Positions 6,986-16,815 are shown, counted from the first letter of the stretch. The stretch: DNA of 53,515 nt from Prevotella sp. (GCA_017412705.1 JAFPWS010000076.1:1-53515), one strand, 5' to 3'. The notes: a model not told the origin generated them from the sequence alone. Program-made: numbers and translations.

Positions 6986-9348
6986 TGAAAAGAACACTCA
7001 CTCTGCTCTCACTACTGGTCTGCACGGTTTTTGTCATGCAGGCTCAGACCTATAATGAGATGACCCCTGACGGCAACATCAGCCAACGCAACGAATACGG
7101 TACCAACAGCAACTTCAATCCCAACAAGCGCGACTCCGTGAAGGGCAATGTCGAGATTCCCATCGGAGTGCGAGTATGGAAGATAGACCGTCGCTTTGGT
7201 GACGTGATTCCTGCCGAGCCGGACACTATGCCCCACCTGTACCAGAACAGCATATACGCCACAGGTCGTTATGGTGAGTTCAATACGCTGGGCAACAACT
7301 TCACAGCCCGTCAGAACCGTATCTTCATTGACAGACCCGAGACCAGCGAGTTCTTCTTTACCCAACCCTACAGCTTCACCACAAAGGAACCCGACGAGTT
7401 TCTCTTCGTCAATACCCTCTCGCCCTATGCTCACGTCAGTTACGAAAGTTGTGGCGACAAGCAGAACGGTGAAGACCATATCGACGCCAAGTTCGCCACC
7501 AACGTCAACAAGAAGTTTGGCTTTGGTTTCGACCTTGACTACCACTATGCTACCGGTTATTTCGAGGGTCTGAACAACTCACACTTCCGTGCGGCACTGT
7601 TCGGCTCGTATATCGGAGACCAGTATCAGGCCCACATGATTACCTCGTTCTATCATCGCAAGGCATCAGAGAACGGAGGTATTATAAACGACGAGTACAT
7701 CACCCACCCAGAGGCTCAGGAGTCTACGTTCACCGAACAGGAGATACCTACCGTGCTATCATCCAACTGGAACCGCAACAACTCGCAACAGATATTCTTT
7801 TCTCACCGATACAATCTCGGTTTCTACAGGAAGGTAAAGATGACCGACGAGGAAATCAAAGCACGTCAGTTCGCGCAGAAATCGGCCAGGGAGAAAGAAG
7901 AGCGCGAGGGCAAGAAGGACAGGAACGCGTCAAAGACAGCCGGTCGTGGCGCCAACGAGAAGATAGCCGGCGACCAGCCTTCAGGACGTCCTGCCAATGC
8001 ACAGATCATGGGCGACGAACCTGTCCAGGGCAAGCCCCAGTTAAGCGACAGCACACGCATCAAGGTTGAGTCGCAGGCAGAACTTGACAGCCTGAAGCGC
8101 GCCAAGGAGATAGAGGACTCCATTGAATCCACCATGAAGCGCGAGTTCGTACCCGTCACCAGCTTCATCCATACGGTGGAGGTGAACAACCACGACCGTA
8201 TTTATCAAGCTTACGATAGTCCTACCGGCTATTATGAGGACATCTACTATCAGCTGAACGACGAAGGAACCTATGGTTCCGACTCCATCTACGACAAGAA
8301 CAAATACCTCTCCGTCAAGAACACCTTTGCCGTAGCCCTGCTGGAAGGCTTCAACAAGTACATGAAGGCAGGCTTGAAGGGGTTCATCAGCTACGAGACG
8401 CGCAAGTACCAGATGCCCGAGTACAATGCCGACTCGACAGGCTATGTGCTTGGCAAGCGTACAGGGCACTGTCTGAATGTAGGCGGTCAGCTGTCCCGCA
8501 CACAAGGCGACGTCTTCCATTTCAACCTCGCTGCCGAGCTGGGCGTAACGGGAATGAACTCTGGTGGTATCAAGCTCGACTTCAATACCGACCTCAACTT
8601 CAGGCTCTTTGGCGACACGCTGACGCTGGCTGCGAAGGCTTACTTCCACAGGCTGGTGCCCAGCGCCTTCATGACCAACTACCACTCGAAGCACCTTTGG
8701 TGGGACGAGTCACTGGATAAGGAGACACGAACCCACGTGGAAGGCATCTTCAGGTACCGCAAGACGGACACGCAGCTCCGCCTGGCCATCACTGAGATAC
8801 AGAACTACACCTTCTTCGGAATGGCATATACAGTTGATTCGGATTACAACCGTGAGGGGCTGACAGCCGGTGTCTATCAAGAGGATGGCAACATCCACCT
8901 CATGACTGCCCAGCTGATGCAGAACCTGCGCTTGGGCATTCTCCATTGGGACAACGTGGTGACATACCAGAGCAGCAGCAACCAGGAAGTGCTGCCTCTG
9001 CCCAAGCTGAACCTCTTCTCGAACCTCTACCTGAAGTTCAAGATAGCCCGCGTGCTGGATACCGAGCTCGGTGCCTCCCTCACCTATTTCACCAAGTACA
9101 CCGCTCCTGACTATCTGCCACAGCTGAACCAGTTTGCCATTCAGATTAAAGAGGAGAGCCGTGTGGAGCTGGGAGGCTATCCCTGGGTCGATGTCTATGC
9201 CAACTTCCATCTGAAGCGTGCCCGATTCTTTGTGGCTATGACGCACGTCAATGCAGGCTCGGGCACGAAGATGCAGTTCCTGACTCCTCACTACCCCACC
9301 AACAACCGTACCTTGCACCTCGGCGTATCGTGGAACTTCTTCAATTAG
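6982..9348 (+). CDS. Putative outer membrane porin (porin_10 type)
   Basis: A 788-residue predicted beta-barrel. Signal peptide MMKRTLTLLSLLVCTVFVMQAQ (either of two ATGs, 6982 or 6985). The N-terminal third (RRFGDVIPAEPDTMPHLYQN, NNFTARQNRIFIDRPE) and the C-terminal alternating strands ending in an aromatic residue (LGVSWNFFN) fit the Bacteroidetes putative porin family PF14121. Residues about 290-395 form a low-complexity, highly charged insert (Lys/Glu/Arg/Asp rich) between barrel strands, likely a periplasmic or surface loop. Coupled by overlap to the 55-residue gene upstream; 3 bases from the HD hydrolase downstream. Confidence 0.8.
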   Translation: MMKRTLTLLSLLVCTVFVMQAQTYNEMTPDGNISQRNEYGTNSNFNPNKRDSVKGNVEIPIGVRVWKIDRRFGDVIPAEPDTMPHLYQNSIYATGRYGEFNTLGNNFTARQNRIFIDRPETSEFFFTQPYSFTTKEPDEFLFVNTLSPYAHVSYESCGDKQNGEDHIDAKFATNVNKKFGFGFDLDYHYATGYFEGLNNSHFRAALFGSYIGDQYQAHMITSFYHRKASENGGIINDEYITHPEAQESTFTEQEIPTVLSSNWNRNNSQQIFFSHRYNLGFYRKVKMTDEEIKARQFAQKSAREKEEREGKKDRNASKTAGRGANEKIAGDQPSGRPANAQIMGDEPVQGKPQLSDSTRIKVESQAELDSLKRAKEIEDSIESTMKREFVPVTSFIHTVEVNNHDRIYQAYDSPTGYYEDIYYQLNDEGTYGSDSIYDKNKYLSVKNTFAVALLEGFNKYMKAGLKGFISYETRKYQMPEYNADSTGYVLGKRTGHCLNVGGQLSRTQGDVFHFNLAAELGVTGMNSGGIKLDFNTDLNFRLFGDTLTLAAKAYFHRLVPSAFMTNYHSKHLWWDESLDKETRTHVEGIFRYRKTDTQLRLAITEIQNYTFFGMAYTVDSDYNREGLTAGVYQEDGNIHLMTAQLMQNLRLGILHWDNVVTYQSSSNQEVLPLPKLNLFSNLYLKFKIARVLDTELGASLTYFTKYTAPDYLPQLNQFAIQIKEESRVELGGYPWVDVYANFHLKRARFFVAMTHVNAGSGTKMQFLTPHYPTNNRTLHLGVSWNFFN

Positions 9349-9351
9349 GCC

Positions 9352-9984
9352 ATGCAACAGAATCCCTCGTTAGACCTCGTAGAGTTCGTTGAGACTCAGA
9401 TTCTGCCCCAATATGCGCAATTCGACAAGGCGCACAACATGGAGCACGTCATCCGTGTCATCCGTCGTTCGCTGGACTTGGCCCGCAAGATTGGAGCCGA
9501 CCTGGATATGGCATACACCATTGCCGCCTATCACGACTTAGGACTCACGGGGCCACGAGCCATTCACCATATCACCAGTGGGAAGATGCTCATGCAGGAT
9601 GCCCGTCTGAAGCACTGGTTCTCGCCTGAGCAGCTGCGCATGATGAAAGAGGCTGTCGAGGACCATCGTGCCTCGGCGTCAAGGGCGCCACGCAGCATCT
9701 ACGGCAAGATTGTAGCTGAGGCCGACCGCGACATAGACCCAGAAACCGTCATCCGTCGCACCATCCAGTTCGGGCTTTCCAACTATCCTGAGATGGATAC
9801 CGAGGGCCACTGGAAGCGGTTCATGCAGCACATGGACGAGAAATACTCCGTCAACGGCTACATCCGCCTGTGGATACAGGGGTCTGAGAACGAGCACAAG
9901 CTGAACGAGTTGCGTAGGCTGATTACCAATTCTGGCGAGATGCGCACCGTGTTTGACCGCATCTTCAAGGAAGAGAATAAGTAA
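9352..9984 (+). CDS. HD-domain hydrolase
   Basis: A 210-residue HD-superfamily protein. Candidate metal ligands are the His of AHNMEHV (near residue 25-29), the HD pair in AAYHDLGL (near residue 62), and Asp in EADRDID (near residue 123). The family removes phosphate from nucleotides or similar molecules; the substrate cannot be inferred. Starts 3 bases after the porin and ends 8 bases before menA, so it is part of the same transcript. Confidence 0.82.
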   Translation: MQQNPSLDLVEFVETQILPQYAQFDKAHNMEHVIRVIRRSLDLARKIGADLDMAYTIAAYHDLGLTGPRAIHHITSGKMLMQDARLKHWFSPEQLRMMKEAVEDHRASASRAPRSIYGKIVAEADRDIDPETVIRRTIQFGLSNYPEMDTEGHWKRFMQHMDEKYSVNGYIRLWIQGSENEHKLNELRRLITNSGEMRTVFDRIFKEENK

Positions 9985-9992
9985 CGTTATAA

Positions 9993-10925
9993 ATGGTAAT
10001 GAGAGTGAGCATGTTAAACGAAGACCATGTAAAGCAAGACTCGCTGAAGGCTTGGCTGTTGGCAGCGCGCCCTAAGACGCTCAGCGGTGCTGCCGTGCCT
10101 GTCATGATAGGCTTGGCGCTGGCTTTCTGCGATACCCGTGCGTATGGCGACGATGTTTTCAGCTGGCTGGCTGCGGTGCTGTGCCTGCTGTTTGCTTTCA
10201 TCATGCAGATAGACGCCAACTTCGTGAACGACTTCTTTGACTACACCCGCGGCAACGACGACACAGCGTCACGCCTGGGGCCTCTGCGAGCCTGCACGCA
10301 AGGCTGGGTCAGCATTGACGCCATGAAACGTGCCATAGCCTCCACCACTGTCGCAGCATGTCTGGTAGGACTGCCTTTGGTGTATTACGGAGGGCTGGAG
10401 ATGGTGCTTGTGGGACTGCTCTGCGTGGTGTTCTGCTTTCTCTATACCACCCATCTGTCGTACCTCGGCTTGGGCGACGTGCTGGTATTGGTGTTCTTCG
10501 GCATCGTGCCCGTCTGTTGCACCTACTATGTCCAGCTGCATACGGTGACGTGGCAGGTGTTTGTAGCCTCGCTGGCTTGCGGGCTGGTGATTGACGGGCT
10601 GCTGATAGTGAACAACTACCGCGACCGCTACAACGACCAGCGCGACGGCAAGAAAACGCTGGTGGTGCGAATAGGCAGCGACCTGACGGAATGGCTCTAT
10701 CTGGCGCTGGGCGTAGTGGCTTGCCTGATGGGGTTGGTGTTCTGGATGAATGGTCACGTCTTGGCCTTCGTGCTGCCCTTTGTCTACCTGCTGCTGCACT
10801 TCTTCACATGGCTCAAGATGCGCCGCATGAACTTCGGGCGCCAGCTGAACGAGTGTCTGGGCGAGACGGCTCGCAACATGTTCGTCTACGGTTTGACGGT
10901 AGCCTTGGGGCTGCTGCTCATCTGA
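9993..10925 (+). CDS. menA: 1,4-dihydroxy-2-naphthoate polyprenyltransferase
   Basis: Membrane enzyme attaching the isoprenoid tail in menaquinone synthesis. UbiA family: first Asp-rich motif NDFFDYTRGND near residue 78 and second NNYRDRYNDQRDGKKT near residue 208, in a protein of about eight hydrophobic segments. ATG 9993 is used here; ATGs at 9999 and 10011 are also possible and no ribosome site decides. Its partner ubiE/menG lies 3.3 kb downstream, so both late menaquinone steps are in the window. The stop overlaps by 8 bases the stop of a small convergent gene. Confidence 0.9.
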   Translation: MVMRVSMLNEDHVKQDSLKAWLLAARPKTLSGAAVPVMIGLALAFCDTRAYGDDVFSWLAAVLCLLFAFIMQIDANFVNDFFDYTRGNDDTASRLGPLRACTQGWVSIDAMKRAIASTTVAACLVGLPLVYYGGLEMVLVGLLCVVFCFLYTTHLSYLGLGDVLVLVFFGIVPVCCTYYVQLHTVTWQVFVASLACGLVIDGLLIVNNYRDRYNDQRDGKKTLVVRIGSDLTEWLYLALGVVACLMGLVFWMNGHVLAFVLPFVYLLLHFFTWLKMRRMNFGRQLNECLGETARNMFVYGLTVALGLLLI

Positions 10926-11070
10926 GGTAGAGCCAGTAGATGGCTGCGGCGGCGACAATGAGCACGATGGTGACTACGCTCTTTATCATACACGAGGCCA
11001 CCTTCTTCACAACGATGAAGCCGATGATGATGAGGGCCAGCAGCGCCAGATAGTAGGTCAAGTTCTCCAT
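10918..11070 (-). CDS. 50-residue membrane protein
   Basis: ATG at 11070 and TGA at 10918-10920 give 50 residues: MENLTYYLALLALIIIGFIVV, a basic and polar break (KKVASCMIKS), then a second hydrophobic helix VVTIVLIVAAAAIYWLYLR. Two predicted membrane helices. It overlaps the end of menA by 8 bases on the opposite strand and lies 25 bases downstream of the pseudouridine synthase stop, in the same direction. Function unknown. Confidence 0.6.
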   Translation of the reverse strand: MENLTYYLALLALIIIGFIVVKKVASCMIKSVVTIVLIVAAAAIYWLYLR

Positions 11071-11095
11071 ATTTCTCTATTCTTCAGTTTTCGTT

Positions 11096-11986
11096 CTACT
11101 TAAACAGGTGTCTGAATGTCGCCGGCAGAGGCATCTCAAACTCCATGGGTTGCTGCGTCACGGGATGATAGAAGCACAGCAGCCAGGCATGCAGGCAGAG
11201 GCGGTGCAGCGGGTCGTCGCCATTGCCGTACTTAGGGTCGCCGCAGACGGGATGTCCCATGTCGGCCGCATGCACGCGAATCTGGTTCTTGCGACCCGTC
11301 TCCAGCTTAAACTCCACCAGCGAGTGCTCCGTCGTACGCGCCATAACGTGGAAGTGCGTGATGGCCAGCTTACCGCCATTGTCGACGGGCGACGAATAGG
11401 TGACGTAGGCCTTGTTGTCCTTGAGCCAGTTCTCGATGGTGCCCTCGTCCTGCTCCATCTCTCCGCTGAGCACGGCCACATAACGGCGGTCGTAGACTAT
11501 CTGGTGCCAGTTGTGCTCCAGCGTCTGCTCCACGTCCATATCCTTCGCATAGACCATCAGCCCCGACGTGTCGCGATCCAAGCGGTGCACCACATGTGCC
11601 GTGCAGTTCTGGCGTGACTTCTTGAAGTAGTCGTCAAGCACCGACTTGACATTCAGCGACGAGTGTCCGGCAGCCATCGACAGGATGCCCACCTGCTTCT
11701 CCACCACAATGAGCCAGCGGTCCTCGTAAACAATCTTCACATATCGGCTGCGGAAAGGCTGTTGGTTGCGCTTGGTTTTGCTTACCGCCACCTTCATGCC
11801 AGGCTTCAGCGGGTAGTCAAACTGCGTCACCGTCTTGCCGTTCACACGGATACCCTGCCCCTGCAAGGTCTGCTTTATCTTGGTGCGCGTCTGATGGACG
11901 TTCTCCAACAGGAATTCGAGAAGCGGCTGTTCCCGCCTCACCTCCAGGTGTTCGTATTCGCCCTGTGCGTTCGTATTATACCTCAT
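11096..11986 (-). CDS. RluA/RluD-family RNA pseudouridine synthase
   Basis: Converts uridines in ribosomal RNA (or tRNA) to pseudouridine. ATG 11986 (MRYNTNAQGEYEHLEV) is chosen because a promoter with its -7 element at 11995-12002 lies immediately upstream, inside the longer reading. The N-terminus is an S4-type RNA-binding domain (LLEFLLENVHQTRTKIKQTL, GIRVNGK); the catalytic motif HRLDRDTSG carries the Asp near residue 134; the C-terminus has GRKNQIRVHAADMGHPVCGDPKYG. Exact target site cannot be told from sequence. Confidence 0.9.
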   Translation of the reverse strand: MRYNTNAQGEYEHLEVRREQPLLEFLLENVHQTRTKIKQTLQGQGIRVNGKTVTQFDYPLKPGMKVAVSKTKRNQQPFRSRYVKIVYEDRWLIVVEKQVGILSMAAGHSSLNVKSVLDDYFKKSRQNCTAHVVHRLDRDTSGLMVYAKDMDVEQTLEHNWHQIVYDRRYVAVLSGEMEQDEGTIENWLKDNKAYVTYSSPVDNGGKLAITHFHVMARTTEHSLVEFKLETGRKNQIRVHAADMGHPVCGDPKYGNGDDPLHRLCLHAWLLCFYHPVTQQPMEFEMPLPATFRHLFK

Positions 11987-11994
11987 AACATGTG

Positions 11995-12026
11995 CAAAGA
12001 TACGATGAAAATTTGAGACCTGCAAA
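11995..12026 (-). promoter_or_regulatory. Promoter of the pseudouridine synthase gene
   Basis: Minus strand: TTTG at 12026-12023, a 20-base spacer, TATCTTTG at 12002-11995. The -7 element is only 8 bases from the ATG at 11986, so the transcript is nearly leaderless. Confidence 0.75.
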
Positions 12027-12088
12027 TTTTACGGTAAATATTTGTCTTCAGCATAGGATTGTGCATGACGGATGACAGATGACGGGAA

Positions 12089-12171
12089 TCGTATTACGAC
12101 TGAAGGGTCTTCGTATTACGATTGAAGGGCCTTCGTATTACGACTGAAGGGGCTTCGTATAGCGAGTGAGC
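12089..12171. repeat. 22-bp tandem repeat array B in a divergent intergenic region
   Basis: Three 22-base units start at 12089, 12111 and 12133; each opens with TCGTATTACGA, followed by a T/CTGAAGGG-type segment. A degenerate fourth begins at 12155 (TCGTATAGCGA). The 11-base core is an almost perfect palindrome (TCGTA-T-TACGA). The array lies between the divergently read pseudouridine synthase and PhoH genes, upstream of both promoters' far sides. Unlike a CRISPR there are no unique spacers. Confidence 0.85.
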
Positions 12172-12199
12172 AAAAAGTGACGAAAAACAAGCCCTCAGA

Positions 12200-12231
12200 T
12201 TTGGCGTTCTCAGTTTTATTTTGTACCTTTG
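12200..12231 (+). promoter_or_regulatory. Promoter of the phoH-like gene
   Basis: TTTG at 12200-12203, a 20-base spacer and TACCTTTG at 12224-12231: a full match to the Bacteroides consensus. The predicted transcript has about 50 untranslated bases before the GTG at 12288. Confidence 0.8.
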
Positions 12232-12287
12232 CACCATATTAATTAAAAGAAAACGTTCGTATTCAAGAAAAGAGAGAAGCTATACAG

Positions 12288-13256
12288 GTGATAGAGAAGC
12301 ATATCGTACTAGAGGACATCGACCCTGTGGTGTTCTACGGAATAGGAAACCAGCACCTCCAGATGCTGCGGGCTTTGTACCCGAAACTGCGCATAGTGGC
12401 GCGCGACAACGTGATACGCATCCTCGGCGACGAGGAACAGATGGCTGCCTTCGAGGAGGCGGCAGAGAAGATGCGCCAGCACGTGCTCCGGTTCAACTCG
12501 TTGAAAGAGGAGGACATCCTGGACATCGTCAAAGGGCACCGTACCAAGGACGAGGTACCTGAGGGCGTAGTGTGCTACTCCATGTCGGGACGCGCCATCA
12601 AGGCCCGCTCGGAAAACCAGCAACGGCTCATCGACGCCTACGAAGAGAACGACATGGTGTTCGCCGTAGGTCCAGCCGGAACGGGTAAGACCTACCTCTC
12701 CATAGCCCTGGCCGTACGCGCCCTGAAGGACAAGACGGCCAAGAAAATCATCCTTTCGCGTCCGGCCGTCGAGGCTGGCGAGAAGCTCGGATTCCTGCCA
12801 GGCGACATGAAGGACAAGATAGACCCCTACCTCCAACCGCTGTACGACGCCCTGGAGGACATGCTGCCACAGGTGAAGCTGCAAGAGATGATGGAGCGCC
12901 ACACGATACAGATAGCCCCGCTGGCTTTTATGCGCGGGCGCACGCTGAGCGATGCTGTGGTCATCCTGGACGAGGCGCAGAATACCACGCCTCAGCAGAT
13001 ACGCATGTTTCTGACCCGCATGGGATGGAACACGAAGATGATCATTACGGGCGACATGACCCAGATTGACCTGCCCCGCTCACAGAAGTCCGGACTTGTA
13101 GAGGCTCTTGAGATACTGGGCGACGTGGAAGGCATCGGCATTGTGGAGCTGAACCGCAAGGACATTGTCCGCCATAAACTGGTGACCCGCATTGTCAACG
13201 CATACGAGAAATTCGACAAAAACAATAACAGTAATGAAAGCATTAACAAGAACTGA
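12288..13256 (+). CDS. PhoH-family ATPase
   Basis: A 322-residue P-loop ATPase with a GTG start (then [17 protein letters not shown], the conserved beginning of the Bacteroidetes PhoH-like proteins). Walker [12 protein letters not shown] near residue 127, Walker [13 protein letters not shown] near residue 225, sensor region [18 protein letters not shown] near 255. The N-terminal about 100 residues resemble a KH-like nucleic-acid-binding domain. Family members are linked to RNA metabolism; exact function is unsettled. The last 23 bases overlap purC. Confidence 0.88.
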   Translation: MIEKHIVLEDIDPVVFYGIGNQHLQMLRALYPKLRIVARDNVIRILGDEEQMAAFEEAAEKMRQHVLRFNSLKEEDILDIVKGHRTKDEVPEGVVCYSMSGRAIKARSENQQRLIDAYEENDMVFAVGPAGTGKTYLSIALAVRALKDKTAKKIILSRPAVEAGEKLGFLPGDMKDKIDPYLQPLYDALEDMLPQVKLQEMMERHTIQIAPLAFMRGRTLSDAVVILDEAQNTTPQQIRMFLTRMGWNTKMIITGDMTQIDLPRSQKSGLVEALEILGDVEGIGIVELNRKDIVRHKLVTRIVNAYEKFDKNNNSNESINKN

Positions 13257-14184
13257 CTTCAACTTTGAAGGACAAAAGAGTGTGTACCACGGAAAGGTAC
13301 GCGACGTGTATAACATCAACGACGACCTGATGGTGATGGTGGCCACCGACCGCATATCAGCCTTCGACGTCATCCTACCCAAGGGCATCCCCTACAAAGG
13401 TCAGGTGCTGAACCAGATTGCCGCCAAGTTCCTAGACGCCACCAGCGACATCTGCCCCAACTGGAAGCTGGCAACTCCCGACCCCATGGTGACCGTAGGC
13501 CTGAAGTGCGAGGGGTTCCGCGTGGAGATGATCATCCGCTCCATACTAACAGGCTCTGCCTGGCGCGAGTACAAGAACGGCTGTCGCGAGCTTTGTGGCG
13601 TGAAGTTGCCCGACGGTATGAAGGAGAACGAGCGCTTCCCCGAGCCCATCATCACTCCTACCACCAAGGCCGACGAAGGTCACGACATGAATATCTCCAA
13701 GGAAGAGATTATCGCCCAGGGCATCGTCTCAGAGGAAGACTACGCCGTGATGGAAGACTACACCCGCAAGCTCTTTGCACGCGGACAGATGATAGCCGAG
13801 AAGCAGGGCCTCATACTGGTCGACACCAAGTACGAGTTTGGCAAGCGCGACGGCAAGGTGTACCTCATTGATGAGATTCACACCCCCGACTCCTCACGCT
13901 ACTTCTACGCCGAGGGCTACGAGCGCAACCTCCAGGAAGGCAAGCCCCAGCGCCAGCTCTCGAAGGAGTTCGTACGCCAGTGGCTCATCGAGCACAACTT
14001 CATGAACGAGCCAGGACAGGTGATGCCAGAGATTACAGACGCCTATGCTGAGAGCGTCTCGGAGCGCTACATCGAGCTCTTCGAGCACATCACAGGCGAG
14101 AAGTTCGAAAAGGCCGGCGACAGCGACGACATTGCCCGGCGCATAGAGCAGAACGTCAGCAACTATCTTAAAACCAGAAAATAA
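13234..14184 (+). CDS. purC: Phosphoribosylaminoimidazole-succinocarboxamide synthase
   Basis: Purine synthesis: joins aspartate to CAIR with ATP. ATG 13234 ([26 protein letters not shown]) gives 316 residues and overlaps the end of phoH by 23 bases in another frame. SAICAR synthetase signatures: GKVRDVY at the N-terminus, [10 protein letters not shown] near residue 38, [11 protein letters not shown] and [11 protein letters not shown] in the second half. Full length and intact. Four bases before ubiE/menG. Confidence 0.95.
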   Translation: MKALTRTDFNFEGQKSVYHGKVRDVYNINDDLMVMVATDRISAFDVILPKGIPYKGQVLNQIAAKFLDATSDICPNWKLATPDPMVTVGLKCEGFRVEMIIRSILTGSAWREYKNGCRELCGVKLPDGMKENERFPEPIITPTTKADEGHDMNISKEEIIAQGIVSEEDYAVMEDYTRKLFARGQMIAEKQGLILVDTKYEFGKRDGKVYLIDEIHTPDSSRYFYAEGYERNLQEGKPQRQLSKEFVRQWLIEHNFMNEPGQVMPEITDAYAESVSERYIELFEHITGEKFEKAGDSDDIARRIEQNVSNYLKTRK

Positions 14185-14187
14185 GTC

Positions 14188-14919
14188 ATGTACCGGCAAG
14201 AGACGATAAAGCCCTATCATGAGGGCGGCAAGGCACAGCAGGTGGAGCAGATGTTCGACAACATCGCTCCCACCTATGACACCCTGAACCATCGTCTCTC
14301 ATGGGACATAGACCGCTACTGGCGACGCAAGGCCATCAAGCAGTTGCAGCCCTACAAGCCACAGACACTGCTCGACGTGGCTACAGGCACCGGCGACTTT
14401 GCCATCCAGGCCTGCCAGACGCTCAAAGATGTCAGCATTACAGGCATCGACATCAGCCAGGGCATGATGGACGTAGGACGCAAGAAAGTGCAGCAGCTGG
14501 GAATGGCCGACCGCATCAGCTTCCAGCGCGAGGACTGCACCAGCCTCTCCTACCCTGCCGACACATTCGATGCCGTCACGGCAGCCTTCGGCATCCGCAA
14601 CTTCGCCGATCTCGACAAAGGACTCTCCGAGATGTGCCGCGTGCTGAAAAAGAACGGCCACCTGTGCATCATCGAGCTGACCACACCCGTGGCGTTCCCT
14701 ATGAAGCAACTGTTCCGCATCTATAGCCACAGCGTTCTGCCCGTCTTCGGACGGCTCATATCAAAAGATACCTCTGCCTACTCCTACCTCACCAAGACCA
14801 TCGAGGCTTTCCCACAAGGCGAGCGCATGAAAGAAATCCTACACAAGGCAGGCTTCACAGAGTCATCCTTCCAACGACTCACATTTGGCATTTGCACCAT
14901 GTATTTTGCAACTAAATAG
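14188..14919 (+). CDS. ubiE: Demethylmenaquinone methyltransferase
   Basis: SAM-dependent C-methyltransferase acting last in menaquinone synthesis (also called menG). 243 residues: the [29 protein letters not shown] start and the motif I loop [12 protein letters not shown] near residue 65 are typical, as is the [22 protein letters not shown] segment near 135. An organism with MenA and no visible ubiquinone genes would use it for menaquinone. Thirteen bases before aroE. Confidence 0.94.
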   Translation: MYRQETIKPYHEGGKAQQVEQMFDNIAPTYDTLNHRLSWDIDRYWRRKAIKQLQPYKPQTLLDVATGTGDFAIQACQTLKDVSITGIDISQGMMDVGRKKVQQLGMADRISFQREDCTSLSYPADTFDAVTAAFGIRNFADLDKGLSEMCRVLKKNGHLCIIELTTPVAFPMKQLFRIYSHSVLPVFGRLISKDTSAYSYLTKTIEAFPQGERMKEILHKAGFTESSFQRLTFGICTMYFATK

Positions 14920-14932
14920 AAAGTATTGATTT

Positions 14933-15679
14933 ATGGAAAAGTACGGACTTATCGGATTCCCACTAGGACACTCGTTCTCCATCAGCTACTTCAACCAGAA
15001 GTTCAAGGACGAGGACATTGACGCCGTCTACGAGAACTACGAGATTCCCACCATCGACGCACTATCCGAGGTGCTCGACATGAATCCCGAGCTCTGCGGC
15101 CTGAACGTGACTATCCCCTACAAGGAGAAGGTACTGCACTTTCTTGACAGCATCTCGCCTGAAGCCCGCGCCATCGGAGCCGTCAACGTCATCAGAGTAA
15201 CCCACCAGGGCAAGAAAATCAAACTCAAGGGCTACAATTCTGACGTCATTGGATTCACCAAGAGCATAGAGCCGATGCTCGACAAGAAATGGCACAAGAA
15301 AGCACTCATCCTGGGCACAGGCGGAGCCTCGAAAGCCATTGACTACGGGTTGCGCAACCTGGGATTGGAGACCGTCTTTGTCAGCCGCTATGAGAAGGAG
15401 GGCACCATCCAGTACCAGAACATCACCCCTGAGATTATCAAGGAGTACAACGTCATCGTCAACTGTACCCCCCTGGGCATGTATCCAAAAACGGAAGAAT
15501 GTCCGCAACTGCCCTACGAGGCTATGGATGCTCACACCATCCTCTACGACCTCATCTACAACCCTGACGAGACGCTTTTCATGAAGCGAGGCGCACAATA
15601 CGGTGCACAGACAAAGAACGGACTTGAAATGCTGCTCCTGCAAGCCTTTGCCTCGTGGGAGTTCTGGCACGAAAAATAA
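14933..15679 (+). CDS. aroE: Shikimate dehydrogenase
   Basis: NADPH-dependent reduction of 3-dehydroshikimate in the aromatic amino acid pathway. 248 residues with GFPLGHSFS at the start (shikimate-binding serines), NVTIPYKE with the catalytic Lys near residue 65, the NAVNVI segment, the nucleotide-binding loop GTGGASKAI near 122, and the closing GLEMLLLQA motif. Compact form, as usual in Bacteroidetes. Its stop is 2 bases before the ATG of the TPM gene. Confidence 0.94.
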   Translation: MEKYGLIGFPLGHSFSISYFNQKFKDEDIDAVYENYEIPTIDALSEVLDMNPELCGLNVTIPYKEKVLHFLDSISPEARAIGAVNVIRVTHQGKKIKLKGYNSDVIGFTKSIEPMLDKKWHKKALILGTGGASKAIDYGLRNLGLETVFVSRYEKEGTIQYQNITPEIIKEYNVIVNCTPLGMYPKTEECPQLPYEAMDAHTILYDLIYNPDETLFMKRGAQYGAQTKNGLEMLLLQAFASWEFWHEK

Positions 15680-15681
15680 CA

Positions 15682-16815
15682 ATGAACTATACAGACAACA
15701 TCAATCAGCTGACGCGCCAGTATAACGATGTTATCCGGGCGATGGAAAACTCCTACAAGATGGAGAACAATTCGCGTGTATTCCTATCGTCAACAAAGCT
15801 GAAACGCGAATACTCAAAGCGCTACGAGGCGCTGGTAAGCGAGTATCGCAGCAGTTGCCGCCAGGTGCTCGACGACTGTAAGCGTGCCAACCCCGAGTGG
15901 GGAAAATGGCGCGACCGCTGGCCCGTCATCTTCGTTGTCTGCCTCCTCTTCACCTTCGTCGGCTGTACGGCCCTCGTAGCCATGACCGACGAGTCGACAC
16001 CCTCCACGCTGACCAGCCTTGACAGCAGCGAGACAATGGCCAGCGAGGGTAGCACCACCTATTGGAATGCCGACAACATTCCCATCCCCTACCTGCAAGA
16101 CTCCACCCAATACGTCTCCAACCCCGACAATGTGCTGTCACAAGATGCCGTCAACCGCATGAATGTGACGCTACAACGCCTGAGGATTGAGCTGGGTGTG
16201 CAATCGGTAGTCATCGCCGTCAACCATATTGAGAACGACGATCCCTTCCGGATGGCGCAAGACGTGGGAAACAAATATGGCGTAGGCTATCACGACAGAG
16301 GACTGGTTGTGGTATTGGGCTATCTTGACCACAGCATCAACATGTCGCCAGGCAGATCTCTTGAGGCTGATCTGACGGATGCTGAGTGTCACCGACTGGA
16401 ACAGCAATACGTCGTGCCTGCCATGAAGGCCGAGATGCCCGACAGCGGAATGATATACCTGGCGGAGGCCGTCTATGCCACCCTGCAAAAGAAAGAACTG
16501 CCGCAGATGTCAACGCTAAGTAGCCAGTCGGGTGACGATGATCTTGACGACGGGCTGCTTGCCATCTTTGGCATTATGTTTTTGGTAGGCATCGGTGGAA
16601 CAGCATTTTTCCTCCATCTGAACGGCAAATATCAATGGCTTCGAGTCGTCGGAGCCGTAGCCCTGTTGCCGAATCCTTTCTATGAGGAGATTGTCCACAT
16701 CAGCAGTGGAGGCGGCTTCGGAGGCTTCAGCGGTGGCGGAGGAGGCGGAGGCTTCGGAGGAGGCTCTTTTGGCGGAGGCTCGTTCGGTGGTGGTGGCGCC
16801 ACCTCAAGATGGTAA
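15682..16815 (+). CDS. TPM-domain membrane protein
   Basis: ATG 15682 (MNYTDNINQLTRQYNDVIRAM) gives 377 residues. A soluble helical N-terminus (1-80) leads to one membrane helix (WPVIFVVCLLFTFVGCTALV, about 88-107), then a TPM domain (PF04536; NVLSQDAVNRMNVTLQRLRI, DRGLVVVLGYLDHSINMSPG), a second membrane helix (about 288-307), and a Gly/Phe/Ser-rich tail ending ATSRW. This tail and the neighbouring LemA gene define the TPM-LemA pair seen in many bacteria, a membrane module of uncertain role. The 3' end overlaps nothing: LemA starts at 16848. Confidence 0.87.
   Translation: MNYTDNINQLTRQYNDVIRAMENSYKMENNSRVFLSSTKLKREYSKRYEALVSEYRSSCRQVLDDCKRANPEWGKWRDRWPVIFVVCLLFTFVGCTALVAMTDESTPSTLTSLDSSETMASEGSTTYWNADNIPIPYLQDSTQYVSNPDNVLSQDAVNRMNVTLQRLRIELGVQSVVIAVNHIENDDPFRMAQDVGNKYGVGYHDRGLVVVLGYLDHSINMSPGRSLEADLTDAECHRLEQQYVVPAMKAEMPDSGMIYLAEAVYATLQKKELPQMSTLSSQSGDDDLDDGLLAIFGIMFLVGIGGTAFFLHLNGKYQWLRVVGAVALLPNPFYEEIVHISSGGGFGGFSGGGGGGGFGGGSFGGGSFGGGGATSRW

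Noticed and set aside
8041-9357. Two minus-strand frames (217 and 215 codons) opposite the porin gene
   Set aside because: The porin frame has a signal peptide, barrel ending and operon context; the reverse frames have none.
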